Notes: generated by a model from the letters alone, not told the origin. A stretch of DNA of 64,000 nucleotides from JANQJA01 sp047947185 (GCA_047947185.1 CP170502.1:5208001-5272000); one strand, 5' to 3'; shown: positions 51,714-61,257, counted from the stretch's first letter. Translations and numbers: made by a program.

Positions 51714-52871
51714 ATGACCGAAGCCGGTGAGATAACAGAAATTCGCAAGGCAGTGCGCCAGTTGTGCCTCAAGTATGGTGAGGATTACTGGCTGGCGCTG
51801 GATCGCACGCAGGGTTACCCAACGGATTTTGTGCGGGAACTGACCCGGTCCGGCTTCCTGACAGTGCTGATTCCCGAGGCTTACGGGGGGGCGGGGCTGG
51901 GTGTCCTGGAAGCCGCGGCAGTCATGGAGGAAGTCTGTCGCTCGGGCGCCCATGCCGGGGCCTGTCATGCACAGATGTACGTGATGGGGTCCGTACTGCG
52001 GCACGGGAGTGAAGCCCAGAAAAAACACTACCTGCCCAAAATTGCCGCGGGTGAACTTCGCCTGCAGAGTTTTGGCGTGACCGAGCCGACCACGGGCACG
52101 GATACCACCAGCCTGAAGACATTGGCCGTGCGTGATGGCGATGACTATGTCATTAACGGGCAGAAGGTGTGGATCAGCCGGATAGAGCACTCGGATCTGA
52201 TGGTCCTGCTGGCACGGACCACTCCACGCGACCAGGTGGCCAAAAAGACCGAAGGGCTGTCCGCGTTTATCGTGGACGTGCAGGCCGCCAGGGGGAACGG
52301 GCTCGAAATCCGGCCCATTGAGTCGATGATCAACCACCATTCCTGCGAACTGTTTTTTGATGACCTGCGGATTCCGGCAGACAACCTGTTGGGTGAAGAG
52401 GGCAGGGGGTTCAAGGTGATTCTGGATGGCATGAATGCTGAACGCATTCTGATTGCCGCTGAGTGTGTGGGTGATGGCCGCTACTTTATAGACAAGGCAA
52501 GCGCCTATGCCAGGGACCGGGTAGTCTTCGGTCGGCCCATAGGCCAGAACCAGGGGGTCCAGTTTCCCATTGCACGATGTTATGCCGAGGTTGAGGCTGC
52601 CGGGCTGATGGTTGAGAAAGCCGCGCGCATGTTTGATGCCGGTGAAGCCTGCGGGGCTGAGGCCAATATGGCAAAAATGCTGGCATCCGAGGCCTCCTGG
52701 CGCGCCGGTGATGTCTGCATGCAGACCCATGGCGGTTTTGCGTTCGCCAAGGAGTACCATATCGAGCGAAAGTTTCGCGAAACGCGGCTTTACCAGATTG
52801 CGCCCATATCGACGAACCTGATCCTCAGTTATATTGGTGAACACGTTCTTGACATGCCGCGCTCGTTCTAG
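51714..52871 (+). CDS. Acyl-CoA dehydrogenase
   Basis: A 385-residue FAD enzyme starting at ATG 51714 (GGAGGAAAAT upstream). Signature segments are LQSFGVTEPTTGTDTTSLKT (FAD/substrate site), YVINGQKVWISRI, AERILIAAECVGDGRYFIDKA, VVFGRPIGQNQGVQFPIA and QTHGGFAFAKEYHIERKFRETRL. It carries out alpha,beta-dehydrogenation of an acyl-CoA in fatty acid or branched-chain catabolism, passing electrons to ETF. It is followed after 11 bp by the ABC-F gene. The acyl specificity cannot be read from the sequence. Confidence 0.9.
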   Translation: MTEAGEITEIRKAVRQLCLKYGEDYWLALDRTQGYPTDFVRELTRSGFLTVLIPEAYGGAGLGVLEAAAVMEEVCRSGAHAGACHAQMYVMGSVLRHGSEAQKKHYLPKIAAGELRLQSFGVTEPTTGTDTTSLKTLAVRDGDDYVINGQKVWISRIEHSDLMVLLARTTPRDQVAKKTEGLSAFIVDVQAARGNGLEIRPIESMINHHSCELFFDDLRIPADNLLGEEGRGFKVILDGMNAERILIAAECVGDGRYFIDKASAYARDRVVFGRPIGQNQGVQFPIARCYAEVEAAGLMVEKAARMFDAGEACGAEANMAKMLASEASWRAGDVCMQTHGGFAFAKEYHIERKFRETRLYQIAPISTNLILSYIGEHVLDMPRSF

Positions 52872-52882
52872 AGGAAAATCCC

Positions 52883-54790
52883 CTGGCTATTCTGACCTGT
52901 ACCGATCTTACCGTTGCCTTTGGCGAAAGCCGCGTGCTGGAACATGCTGAACTGTCGATCAGCAAAGGTGAGCGGCTCTGTATCAGCGGGCGCAATGGCA
53001 CGGGCAAAAGTACGTTGCTCAAGCTGATCGCCGGTGACCTGCAGCCGGATGGCGGCAGCGTCTGGCGGCAGCCCGGACTCAAGGTCAGCGTACTGGAACA
53101 GACCCTGCCAGAAGGTTCAGCACAGACCGTGTTTGATGTTGTTTCCCAGGCGTTTGCGGGCACGGGTGAAATCCTGCGTCGCTATCATCACCTGTTGCAG
53201 GAGATGGAGACCGGTAGCTTCACCGAGGCGAAACAGGCAGAGCTGGGCCGGGTGCAACAGAAGCTTGACCACGCCGATGCCTGGTCTTTCAGCCACCTGA
53301 TTGAGCGGGTACTGGACCGTTTCAAGCTGGATGGCAACGCAACCCTCGACAGCCTCTCGGGCGGCTGGCGACGACGCGTGACCATGGCGAAGTCGCTGGT
53401 GACGGAACCCGATCTCTGGCTGTTGGACGAACCCACCAACCACCTGGATATTCCAACCATCGAATGGCTGGAGCGTGAGCTGAACGAATTTGATGGCACC
53501 CTGGTGTTTGTGACCCACGATCGCAGGCTGATGCAGCAGGTGGCAACGTCTATTGTAGATATCGATCGCGGGTTGCTGACACGCTGGGACTGTGACTATG
53601 AATCTTTCCTGACACGGCGCGCCCACCAGCTTGAGGTCGAGGCGGTACACAACCGTGAGTTCGACAAACGCCTCAGGAAAGAGGAAGCCTGGATCCGCCA
53701 GGGTATCCAGGCACGTCGGACGCGTAACGAGGGCAGAGTGCGGGCACTGGAAAAGATGCGGCTGGAACGGCAGGGACGGCGCGAGGCAAAGTCACTCAAG
53801 CTGGAAGCGGACAGTGGATCGCGCTCCGGCAAACTGGTGAAAGTGCTCGAAGGCGTGAGCAAATCTTATGGCGACAGGTGTGTCATCCGGGACCTTGATC
53901 TCATCATCCAGCGGGGTGACAGGCTGGGTATCCTTGGCCCCAATGGCGCTGGCAAAAGCACGCTGCTGCGCATCCTGCTCGGGGAAACGGCACCCGATGC
54001 AGGGTCAGTCAGCACGGGCACAAAACTCGACGTGGCCTATTTTGACCAGGTCAGGGCACAGATTGATCCTGAGCAGACGGTGGCAGATACGATTTCGGAT
54101 GGCCGCGAGTACGTGGAGATTAATGGCCGAAACGTGCATGTGGTGACCTGGCTTGCCAACTTCATGTTTACCCCGGACCAGGCACGTGCGCCGGTTCGTG
54201 TGCTCTCGGGTGGTGAACAGAACCGGTTGTTGCTGGCCAAGCTGTTTTCCCTGCCCGCCAACCTGCTGGTGATGGATGAACCCACCAACGACCTGGATGT
54301 TGAAAGCCTGGAGTTGCTGGAAGAACTGCTGATTGACTACCAGGGCACGGTGCTGCTGGTCACCCACGACAGGTCTTTTCTCGACAACGTGGTTTCGAGC
54401 CTGTTGGTATTTGAAGGTGATGGGCGAATCACCGAGTATGTTGGTGGCTATACAGACTGGCGAAGCGGCGGAGGCAGCTTTGACGGCTGGCACGGCGGGC
54501 ATGAGTCGGGTTTGGCGCGAGGCGCTGTGGTCAGCACGACGAGTTTTGCCGAAAAGAAACAGGAGAAGCGCGATCGACAGAAGCGCGAGCGTGAATTGGC
54601 GGCCCTGCCTGACCTGATTGATCGCAAAGAGCAGGCTCTGGCACAGTTGCACGGCCTGCTGGCAGCTGCCGACTTCCATGAAAAGCCGGCTGCCGAGCAG
54701 GCAAGGCTGACGCAGGCGCTACAGTCGGCAGAGAGCGAGCTCGCGACACTGTTCGCACGTTGGGAACAACTGGAATCAGAGGAGGGTTAG
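52883..54790 (+). CDS. uup: ABC-F ATPase, Uup-like, apparently CTG-initiated
   Basis: The N-terminal beta strand of the first ABC domain (ILTCTDLTVAFGESRVLEHAEL) begins before the first GTG (52934). The only sensible in-frame start is CTG 52883, 7 nt after AGAGGA; this gives 635 residues, equal to E. coli Uup. Two ABC domains follow: GRNGTGKST, LSGGWRRRV, LLDEPTNHLD and GPNGAGKST, LSGGEQNRLL, VMDEPTNDLD. Between them is the arm/linker with charged coil, and the C-terminus is a coiled coil typical of Uup. It binds ribosomes or branched DNA intermediates. ATT 52889 is a less likely alternative start. Confidence 0.85.
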   Translation: MAILTCTDLTVAFGESRVLEHAELSISKGERLCISGRNGTGKSTLLKLIAGDLQPDGGSVWRQPGLKVSVLEQTLPEGSAQTVFDVVSQAFAGTGEILRRYHHLLQEMETGSFTEAKQAELGRVQQKLDHADAWSFSHLIERVLDRFKLDGNATLDSLSGGWRRRVTMAKSLVTEPDLWLLDEPTNHLDIPTIEWLERELNEFDGTLVFVTHDRRLMQQVATSIVDIDRGLLTRWDCDYESFLTRRAHQLEVEAVHNREFDKRLRKEEAWIRQGIQARRTRNEGRVRALEKMRLERQGRREAKSLKLEADSGSRSGKLVKVLEGVSKSYGDRCVIRDLDLIIQRGDRLGILGPNGAGKSTLLRILLGETAPDAGSVSTGTKLDVAYFDQVRAQIDPEQTVADTISDGREYVEINGRNVHVVTWLANFMFTPDQARAPVRVLSGGEQNRLLLAKLFSLPANLLVMDEPTNDLDVESLELLEELLIDYQGTVLLVTHDRSFLDNVVSSLLVFEGDGRITEYVGGYTDWRSGGGSFDGWHGGHESGLARGAVVSTTSFAEKKQEKRDRQKRERELAALPDLIDRKEQALAQLHGLLAAADFHEKPAAEQARLTQALQSAESELATLFARWEQLESEEG

Positions 54791-54792
54791 TG

Positions 54793-55812
54793 ATGGCCGG
54801 CAGCTTCGATGAAAACCGGGCAATTGAATCCTGGCTCGCCAGTGAAACACCGGAGCCGGTGCTGGAGCCGGCGTTGCCTATTATTGACCCGCACCATCAC
54901 CTGTGGGATCTACGAACCTTTACGACGCCACCTCATGCGGACTTCGAGCAGAAAGTCTACCTGTGTGAGGAGATGACACGGGACATAGCCACCTCAGGCC
55001 ACAACATTACCCAGACAGTTTTTGCCCAGTGTAACGCCTTTTATCGGGCGGACGGTCCGGAGGAGTTTCGCTGTGTGGGTGAAACCGAGTTTGTGCAGGG
55101 TATTGCAGCCATGAGCCGTTCCGGCGTCTATGGTGATACGCGTTTGTGTACGGGTATTTTCAGTACGGCGGACCTAAGGCTGGGAGTAGCCGTCAGGCCG
55201 GTGCTGGAAGCACACCTGGCAGCTTCAGCCAATTTTCGTGGCATAAGAAGTGCTTTTCCCTCGGACCTGAACCCCGAGTTCCTCGCCGGTTATGCCGAGC
55301 TGGGCCGGCTGAATCTTTCTTACGACAACTATTCGCCGGACTTCCTGCGCTTGCCAACCCTGGCCAGGCTGGCACAGCAGGTGCCGGATGTGCCTGTTAT
55401 CGTCAACCACCTGGGTGGCCGCATTGATCCCGCGGCAGATGCAGCCGAAGTGGCCGAGTGGCAGCGATGTATTGACGCCGTGGCTGCCTGCCCGAATGTT
55501 GTCATGAAGGTGGGTGGGGCGCAGCAGCGGGTTGGTCCCTGGGAGCCGCCGTTTCACATGCATAAGCGTCGCGCCCCAATTGGATCGTCGGAGCTGCTGG
55601 AATTGCTGTATCCACGCTACCACTACGCCATAGAGGCGTTTGGCCCTGATCGCTGCATGTTCGAGTCCAACTTCCCGGTTGACAAGGAGTGTGTCTCTTA
55701 CCGGACGCTCTGGAATACTTTCAAACTGATTGCCCAGCGGATGGGGCTCAGCGAGTCGGAAAAGACAGCAATCTTCAGTGGGACCGCAGCGCGGGTGTAC
55801 CGGCTGGACTAA
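54793..55812 (+). CDS. Amidohydrolase family protein
   Basis: A 339-residue TIM-barrel hydrolase. ATG 54793 follows the uup stop by 2 bp, with GAGGAGGG before it. The metal motif HHH in DPHHHLWDLR lies near residue 40. Other landmarks are VIVNHLGGRIDP around 210, VVMKVGGAQQR and the C-terminal MFESNFPVDKECVSYRTLWNTFK, which carries the conserved Asp. This fits the amidohydrolase-2 group (2-pyrone-4,6-dicarboxylate lactonase or ACMSD-like). Its substrate may be a lactone or aromatic acid product. Confidence 0.82.
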   Translation: MAGSFDENRAIESWLASETPEPVLEPALPIIDPHHHLWDLRTFTTPPHADFEQKVYLCEEMTRDIATSGHNITQTVFAQCNAFYRADGPEEFRCVGETEFVQGIAAMSRSGVYGDTRLCTGIFSTADLRLGVAVRPVLEAHLAASANFRGIRSAFPSDLNPEFLAGYAELGRLNLSYDNYSPDFLRLPTLARLAQQVPDVPVIVNHLGGRIDPAADAAEVAEWQRCIDAVAACPNVVMKVGGAQQRVGPWEPPFHMHKRRAPIGSSELLELLYPRYHYAIEAFGPDRCMFESNFPVDKECVSYRTLWNTFKLIAQRMGLSESEKTAIFSGTAARVYRLD

Positions 55813-55825
55813 GCGAGGAAGGGTG

Positions 55826-56443
55826 ATGAACGTCAACAGGGTCAGGGAGGCGGAGGCGTTGTTCCTCCAGCAGTATCCGGACGGATTTGCCGATGCGGAA
55901 TTGCAAACGGTGCGCAAGCGCCATAACGTGGATCAGCTTGCTGCCTACGCGCAGGAACACCTGACACCAACTCTCTTTGAGCAGCCTAACGCCTTTGCCG
56001 AGGTGCTGGTCAGGATAATCAGTCGTTCCAGTATGGTATCCCGCTTTGAGAAACCGGCATTCCGCCAGTTTATAGATTCGCTGAACTCATCGGACCGGGC
56101 ATTGCTGGCGAGCGCATACCAGGCGCGCCTGACGGGCAGGCGGAAGAGACAGGGGTTTGAGCAGATTGTGGACATGCTGGCCCGGCACAGGATTGCGCGC
56201 TGGTCCATTGTCTCCGCCGTCCCCTTTTACTTTGCGCCGACGCGTGAGGTGTTTGTGAAGCCGACCACAGCAAAAGGCATTGTCCGTTACCTCGGCGCCT
56301 CGGAACTGGTTTATGCGCCAACCCCGACCTTTGAATTCTACGAGGGATACCGGCGGCTGATTACCGACGTGAAGCGTATGGTTGTACCTTCACTTGGCCC
56401 CAACAATGCCGCCATCACCGGGTTCCTGATGATGAGCTTATAA
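55826..56443 (+). CDS. Unknown 205-residue protein
   Basis: ATG 55826, with GAGGAAGGG upstream, gives 205 residues (MNVNRVREAEALFLQQYPDG). It is mostly helical and soluble, with RTLGRRKRQGF-like basic patches (ARLTGRRKRQGFEQ), then YFAPTREVFVKPTTAKGIVRYL and a conserved-looking C-terminus (PTPTFEFYEGYRRLITDVKR). I recognise no family. It starts 14 bp after the amidohydrolase and is followed after 28 bp by a two-helix membrane protein, so both may be co-transcribed. Confidence 0.65.
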   Translation: MNVNRVREAEALFLQQYPDGFADAELQTVRKRHNVDQLAAYAQEHLTPTLFEQPNAFAEVLVRIISRSSMVSRFEKPAFRQFIDSLNSSDRALLASAYQARLTGRRKRQGFEQIVDMLARHRIARWSIVSAVPFYFAPTREVFVKPTTAKGIVRYLGASELVYAPTPTFEFYEGYRRLITDVKRMVVPSLGPNNAAITGFLMMSL

Positions 56444-56470
56444 AGATGTTCACTCATTTATGCGCTGGCG

Positions 56471-56887
56471 GTGTGGTTTGCATCCATTCTCTGCATGGCG
56501 ATTGTCAGCGGTGTTGCCATTTTTGATGTAGTCCAGATCAGTTTTCCCCGATTTACCCTGGATGCCTGGACCTACCAGTCATTGCAGTCCTTTGAGAACT
56601 TCCGCGCGGCCGGCATGTTGAGCGCGCCCGCGGCTTTTATTGTACCGGGTGGTCGACCCGGGTTTGTGCCAGAGCCCGCGCCTGCGCTGCCGCTGTCTGA
56701 AGCGGAAGTGACGGCGCGGCGGGAGGCCCGGCTTGCCCAGGTGATGGAAACCCACCGGCATGACGCTGCACGCAGCTTGATCCAGATGGCTATTTTCCTG
56801 CTGGTATCGGGGGCCCTGTTTGCCATTCACTGGCAATTGGCACGCCGGCTTGAAGTCGCCAGCGCGGAGCGCGGACCGCTTGATTAG
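56471..56887 (+). CDS. Unknown two-helix membrane protein
   Basis: A 138-residue protein, start uncertain: GTG 56471 is used, but the hydrophobic segment already begins upstream (residues SLIYALAVWFASILC read back to 56450), so an ATT or CTG start is conceivable. Membrane helix 1 is at residues 1-20, then a periplasmic Pro/Ala-rich loop (SAPAAFIVPGGRPGF; PAPALPLSEAEV), a charged helix, and helix 2 (SLIQMAIFLLVSGALFAIHWQL). No ribosome-binding site is visible, so it is likely coupled to the upstream gene. Function unknown. Confidence 0.55.
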   Translation: MWFASILCMAIVSGVAIFDVVQISFPRFTLDAWTYQSLQSFENFRAAGMLSAPAAFIVPGGRPGFVPEPAPALPLSEAEVTARREARLAQVMETHRHDAARSLIQMAIFLLVSGALFAIHWQLARRLEVASAERGPLD

Positions 56888-57296
56888 CGTTCACCTCGGC
56901 TGTTCTGGACAATCGATTCCTGGTGGTCTGACGATAGGTCGCCGTGGGTCTGGCCGACTGTGCCAAAATCGACCAAAAACAAATGGTTGGCAATAGAGGC
57001 TCGGGTTAAATCTGAGATTGAAAATGTGCCAATTTGGGGCACAGAAACGGCATTTCTTCATAGTTCTGCGCCAAAAAATGGCAATAAAAACAGATAGATA
57101 CATGCGGTCTTTCACTTTTTCTTAATTTTTTTGCGTTTTTTCTGGGGTTTTTGGGTTTTCTTCGGGTAGAATGCGCCCCGGGCCTCGGTTATGGCTGTGT
57201 GTCATATCCGTGTGAAACCGTTTACCACGGTTGCCCGGGGGCAGACTTTCAAAAGAAGTCTGATTTAAAGAAGTTATCCATCTTGTGGGGGTAATA
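56888..57296 (+). promoter_or_regulatory. Gene-free 409-bp region upstream of the TonB receptor
   Basis: I see no gene or RNA here. From about 57000 to 57170 it is conspicuously AT-rich, with T-tracts (57114-57160), unlike the GC-rich surroundings. A possible -10, TAGAAT at 57167-57172, follows these tracts, with no convincing -35. An UP-element-like T-tract would suit strong transcription of the receptor. The leader of about 120 nt has no riboswitch fold that I recognise. GGGGG just before ATG 57297 may serve as ribosome-binding site. Confidence 0.4.
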
Positions 57297-60254
57297 ATGT
57301 TCAAACCAAACCGAATGGCGCTAGCCATAGGTACCGCTGCGGCGCTCATGGCGAGCCTGCCCAGCGCTCCAGCCTTCGCTGAGGAAATGCTCGAAGAAGT
57401 GGTTGTTACCGGTACGCGTATTCGTGTTCCTGGTACCGTTTCTTCAAGCCCGATTTTCTCGGTTGATTCAGAAGAAATCTCAATGACGCAGGAAGTTGAA
57501 GTAGAAAAGATCCTGCGAAATCTGCCTGTTACCATTCCTGGTGACAACCAGAACGTGAACAATGGTACGGCAGGTGCTGCGTCCATTAACCTGCGTGGTC
57601 TTGGCACCCAGCGAAACCTGGTGATGACCAATGGTTTGCGCATGACGCCATATAACTACAACGGTATTGTTGATACTCAGGTTATCCCGACCGCGCTGAT
57701 TGAACGCGTAGATATCATCACCGGTGGTGCTTCTGCGGTATACGGTTCAGACGCTATTGCTGGCGCCCTGAACTTCATCATGAAAGACGATTTTGAAGGT
57801 GTTGATTTCCGCACCCAGCAGTCTGAAACTGGTGAAGGTGATGGCATGGTGCGTAACATGTCCCTGACCCTGGGTTCAAACCTGGACGGTGGTCGCGGTA
57901 ACGTGTCCATGAACATCACCTGGCAGGACCGTGAAGCTGTACTGCTGGGCCAGCGTCCACTGGGTAACATCGGTATTGATACAGCATCCGGTGCTAACCT
58001 GACGGAATTCCTGAACGGCGTTTCGGCTCCGACCACGGATAACTGTAGCCCCGGCACCGGTGCTGTTGTCTCGGGTGGTTCCACCACATCTATCCCGACC
58101 CGTATGCAGATTGTTGGCGCAACGGGTACCTTTGGCCAGTATCGCGATGACCGCACCCTGGGCAGTCAGTGTTCGGTGTTTAACTTCAACCCGTTCAACT
58201 ACTACCAGACACCTCAGGAAAAGTACTCCGGTTATGTCAGCGCCAACTACGAGATTGACGATTCCGTTAATGTCTACTCGCGCTTCCAGTACAGCAACGT
58301 GACTGTCCGACAGCAGGTTGCCCCTTCCGGTACTTTTGGTCAGCCTTTCCGCGTACCGGTTGCCAACTTCTACATGAGCCAGAATGCCCAGGCCAAGCAG
58401 TTGATCCTGGATACGGCTAATGCAGCAGTGACTGCCGGCGACCTGGTTCCTGGTGCTTCTGCCGGCAGTGGTGTTTTTGAAGACCCCAATGGTAATGGCA
58501 TCGTTGACGATGGCGACTACCTCTACATGGTCATGCGTCGTCGTACCCTGGAACTTGGAACCCGTTCGGAAAACTACGATTCCGACCACTTCCAGTTTGT
58601 AACCGGTGTTGAAGGTGATGTCTTTGATGACTTCCACTACAACGTGGTGTTCCAGTATGGCGAAACCAACCGTACAACCGTACGTGGTGGTTACACCAAC
58701 CTGACCAACATCCAGAACGCGCTGGATTCCACCGATGGCGTAACCTGTGCCAACGGTGACCCGACCTGTGTACCCATCGACCTGTTTGGTGGTTTTGGTA
58801 CCATCACACCGGCCATGGCGGGTTACGCCCAGGCGATTGCGCTGCAGCAGCAGACCTACGACCAGTTGGTGTTCAACGCCAGCTTTGGTGGTGTCCTGCA
58901 GGGTGCAAAACTGCCGACGGCTGACAACGCACTGGCCTTCGACATTGGTTTTGAAACCCGGGAAGAAAATGGTGCTCTCGAGCCTGATGAGTGCCTGAAG
59001 CTGGCACCGGCAAGCTGTCAGGGTGGTGCAGGTGGTAACATCCTGCCAATCGCGGGTGGTTACAAGGTTGACGAGTTTTTCGTAGAGGCCATCATGCCGC
59101 TGGTTGAAGGTTCTGACTTCGCACAGTCCCTTAATCTGGAACTGGGTTACCGCGCTTCTGACTACTCTTCTACCGGCTCTGCCGACACCTGGAAAGTAGG
59201 CCTGAACTGGCGTCCGATTGACTCCCTGCTCGTACGCGTGATGCAGCAGCAGGCAAACCGTGCACCTAACGTGGGTGAACTGTTCTCGCCGGTAACCACC
59301 GGTCTGGACAACGCCAACCAGGACCCCTGTTCGATTGCCAACGTTGCCAACATCGACGCAACGCTGACCGCACTGTGTATCTCTACCGGCATGACTGCTG
59401 GTCAGGTGGGTACAGTTCAGGACGTGATTTCTGGCCAGGTTACGCTGTTCAGTGGTTCTGACCCGCTGAATCCGCCGAATCCGGAAGAAGCTGACACGCT
59501 GACTGTTGGCCTGGTGTTTACACCGGAACTCGATTTCGTACAGAACACGGTGATTACCCTGGACTACTACGACATCGAAATTAAAGATGTAATCGGTGAG
59601 TTCTCAGCTCAGGAAATCCTGGACGGTTGTTACGTTGCCGGTATCGCGTCACAGTGCGCGAAAGTTAACCGTGTTGGTGGTGACCTCACCATCTCCGGTG
59701 CTGGTATCAACCTGTTTACCACCAACCTGGACTTCGCCCAGGCTGAAGGTATTGAGCTTGGTTTCAAGTTTGATATTGACCTCGGTGGCATGGGTAACCT
59801 GAACATTGGTGCCAACATCCACAAGTACCTGACCCAGGAAAGCCAGAGCAGCGCGGTTACTCCGGTAATTGACTGTAAAGGTTTCTTCTCTACTGACTGT
59901 GACCCGGTTTCTGATCTGCGCTGGACTTCACGTGCAACCTGGAGCTGGAACAAGCTGACTGTGTCTGGTATGTGGCGTCACATTGGTTCGGTTGACATTC
60001 GACCGACTCAGGTTGCGTCCGTGTTCCCGGCTTTCCGCACGATTGATGCCTACGACTACATTGACCTCTACGCCTCTTACGACGTACTGGAGAATGTCAG
60101 CGTAAACTTCGGTATCGACAACGCGTTTGACGAAGATCCGCCCGTTGTTGGTAACGAGGCAGGTGACACCAGCTCCAACTCTGGTAATACTTTCCCGGGT
60201 AACTACGATACCCTGGGTCGTATCTTCACTGTTGGTGTGAACGTAACCTTCTAA
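57297..60254 (+). CDS. TonB-dependent outer-membrane receptor
   Basis: A 985-residue receptor. The signal peptide is residues 1-32 (ALAIGTAAALMASLPSAPAFA). The TonB box is EEVVVTGTR just after it. The plug domain has INLRGLGTQRNLVMTNGLR and ITGGASAVYGSDAIAGALNFIMKDDF. A 22-strand barrel follows and ends with an aromatic residue (IFTVGVNVTF). Its size and PFNYYQTPQEKYSG-type sequence fit the large catch-all receptors of marine and soil proteobacteria. The ligand is unknown. Codon use is strongly biased to a few codons (GGT, GTT, AAC), suggesting high expression. It is a single gene with its own strong terminator. Confidence 0.9.
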   Translation: MFKPNRMALAIGTAAALMASLPSAPAFAEEMLEEVVVTGTRIRVPGTVSSSPIFSVDSEEISMTQEVEVEKILRNLPVTIPGDNQNVNNGTAGAASINLRGLGTQRNLVMTNGLRMTPYNYNGIVDTQVIPTALIERVDIITGGASAVYGSDAIAGALNFIMKDDFEGVDFRTQQSETGEGDGMVRNMSLTLGSNLDGGRGNVSMNITWQDREAVLLGQRPLGNIGIDTASGANLTEFLNGVSAPTTDNCSPGTGAVVSGGSTTSIPTRMQIVGATGTFGQYRDDRTLGSQCSVFNFNPFNYYQTPQEKYSGYVSANYEIDDSVNVYSRFQYSNVTVRQQVAPSGTFGQPFRVPVANFYMSQNAQAKQLILDTANAAVTAGDLVPGASAGSGVFEDPNGNGIVDDGDYLYMVMRRRTLELGTRSENYDSDHFQFVTGVEGDVFDDFHYNVVFQYGETNRTTVRGGYTNLTNIQNALDSTDGVTCANGDPTCVPIDLFGGFGTITPAMAGYAQAIALQQQTYDQLVFNASFGGVLQGAKLPTADNALAFDIGFETREENGALEPDECLKLAPASCQGGAGGNILPIAGGYKVDEFFVEAIMPLVEGSDFAQSLNLELGYRASDYSSTGSADTWKVGLNWRPIDSLLVRVMQQQANRAPNVGELFSPVTTGLDNANQDPCSIANVANIDATLTALCISTGMTAGQVGTVQDVISGQVTLFSGSDPLNPPNPEEADTLTVGLVFTPELDFVQNTVITLDYYDIEIKDVIGEFSAQEILDGCYVAGIASQCAKVNRVGGDLTISGAGINLFTTNLDFAQAEGIELGFKFDIDLGGMGNLNIGANIHKYLTQESQSSAVTPVIDCKGFFSTDCDPVSDLRWTSRATWSWNKLTVSGMWRHIGSVDIRPTQVASVFPAFRTIDAYDYIDLYASYDVLENVSVNFGIDNAFDEDPPVVGNEAGDTSSNSGNTFPGNYDTLGRIFTVGVNVTF

Positions 60255-60287
60255 GTCTGAACTGACTGAAAGGGCAAGAAAATAAAA

Positions 60288-60314
60288 ACGGCGGGTTTAC
60301 CCGCCGTTTTTTTT
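60288..60314 (+). terminator. Intrinsic terminator after the TonB receptor
   Basis: A perfect 8-bp stem (ACGGCGGG / CCCGCCGT) with a TTTA loop is followed by eight T residues (60307-60314). A run of A residues precedes it, so it can also stop the convergent crotonase transcript. Confidence 0.92.
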
Positions 60315-60356
60315 GCCCGTCCCTCCTGCCCCCCTGGCCTTAAGTTTCTGCCAGGC

Positions 60357-61214
60357 CTATTCGAAGTCTTTCAGCCAGTGGTTAAATGCTGGCTGGCGCT
60401 TTTCCTGGAACGCCCGTACCCCTTCCCTTGCGTCGGGATGATGGTCGCTGATCGCTGTCTTGGCCGCGATCTCATCACAGGCCTGCTCAATGGTCATGTC
60501 CGCTGCCTGGTACACCGATCGCTTCAGGAGCCGCATTGACACCTGTGGTCCATTGGCCAGTTCAAGTGCCAGCGCCCGGGTTGCTTCAATCAGCTTTTCG
60601 TCGGGCACCACCTCGTTGACAAGCCCCAGTTCAAACGCCTCTGCCGCAGTGACAATCCGTTTACGCATCAGGAAGTCCATGGTCCGGGTTAATCCCATGT
60701 GTTGCAGCAGCAGGTATTGGCCGCCTTCATCAGGCAAGAGACCAAAACGCAGGGTTGCACTGCCGAGGCGCGCGGATTGCGCGGCCAGCTTGAAGTCACA
60801 GGACAGGGCGAGCGAGAGGCCGGTCTGAATAGCGATACCGTTGACTGCAGCAATGGTCAGTTTGTCGAGGCTGCGGATAGTCAGGTTCAGCGCCTGGGAA
60901 ATGTGCCGGAGGCCATTGTAGGTGCCGATGGCAGAATCGTGACCCGGGTGGATGGGTGGCACCAGCGCATGTTCGTTGGACTGTGTATGGCTGTAGGCCT
61001 TGAGATCATCCCCGGCACAAAAAGCCCGCCCCTCCCCGGTAAACACAATGACCCTGACCGCGTTGTCCATCTGCGCCTGGGTTAACGCCTCGATCAGGTC
61101 GCGCTTTTTTGCGGAGCTCATGCCGTTCAGTTTCTCCGGCTCATTGAAGGTAAACCAGGTGATGCCCGGTGCCTCCATCTCGACGGTAAAACCGGTGAAT
61201 TGTCCCTGGTCCAT
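60357..61214 (-). CDS. Enoyl-CoA hydratase/isomerase family protein
   Basis: Starting at ATG 61214 (MDQGQFTGFTVEMEAPG), the protein is 285 residues. Crotonase landmarks are EKLNGMSSAKK, FTGEGRAFCAGDDLKAY around residue 70 and SLALSCDFKLAA near 130, which form the oxyanion hole. FGLLPDEGGQYLL follows, with Glu/Asp at the expected acid/base site. The C-terminus is AFQEKRQPAFN. It converges on the TonB receptor across the bidirectional terminator and is the last gene of a run with the hydratase and the LanC-like gene on the same strand. Confidence 0.85.
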   Translation of the reverse strand: MDQGQFTGFTVEMEAPGITWFTFNEPEKLNGMSSAKKRDLIEALTQAQMDNAVRVIVFTGEGRAFCAGDDLKAYSHTQSNEHALVPPIHPGHDSAIGTYNGLRHISQALNLTIRSLDKLTIAAVNGIAIQTGLSLALSCDFKLAAQSARLGSATLRFGLLPDEGGQYLLLQHMGLTRTMDFLMRKRIVTAAEAFELGLVNEVVPDEKLIEATRALALELANGPQVSMRLLKRSVYQAADMTIEQACDEIAAKTAISDHHPDAREGVRAFQEKRQPAFNHWLKDFE

Positions 61215-61257
61215 CTCTGTGTCTCCCTCTTCTTCTTTGGATTTCGCTTGTGGCCCG

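Noticed and set aside
51036..52844. A 602-residue open frame on the minus strand
   Set aside because: It lies entirely antisense to recQ and the acyl-CoA dehydrogenase gene, which have full motifs. Its translation shows no domain and looks like the mirror of third-position GC bias.
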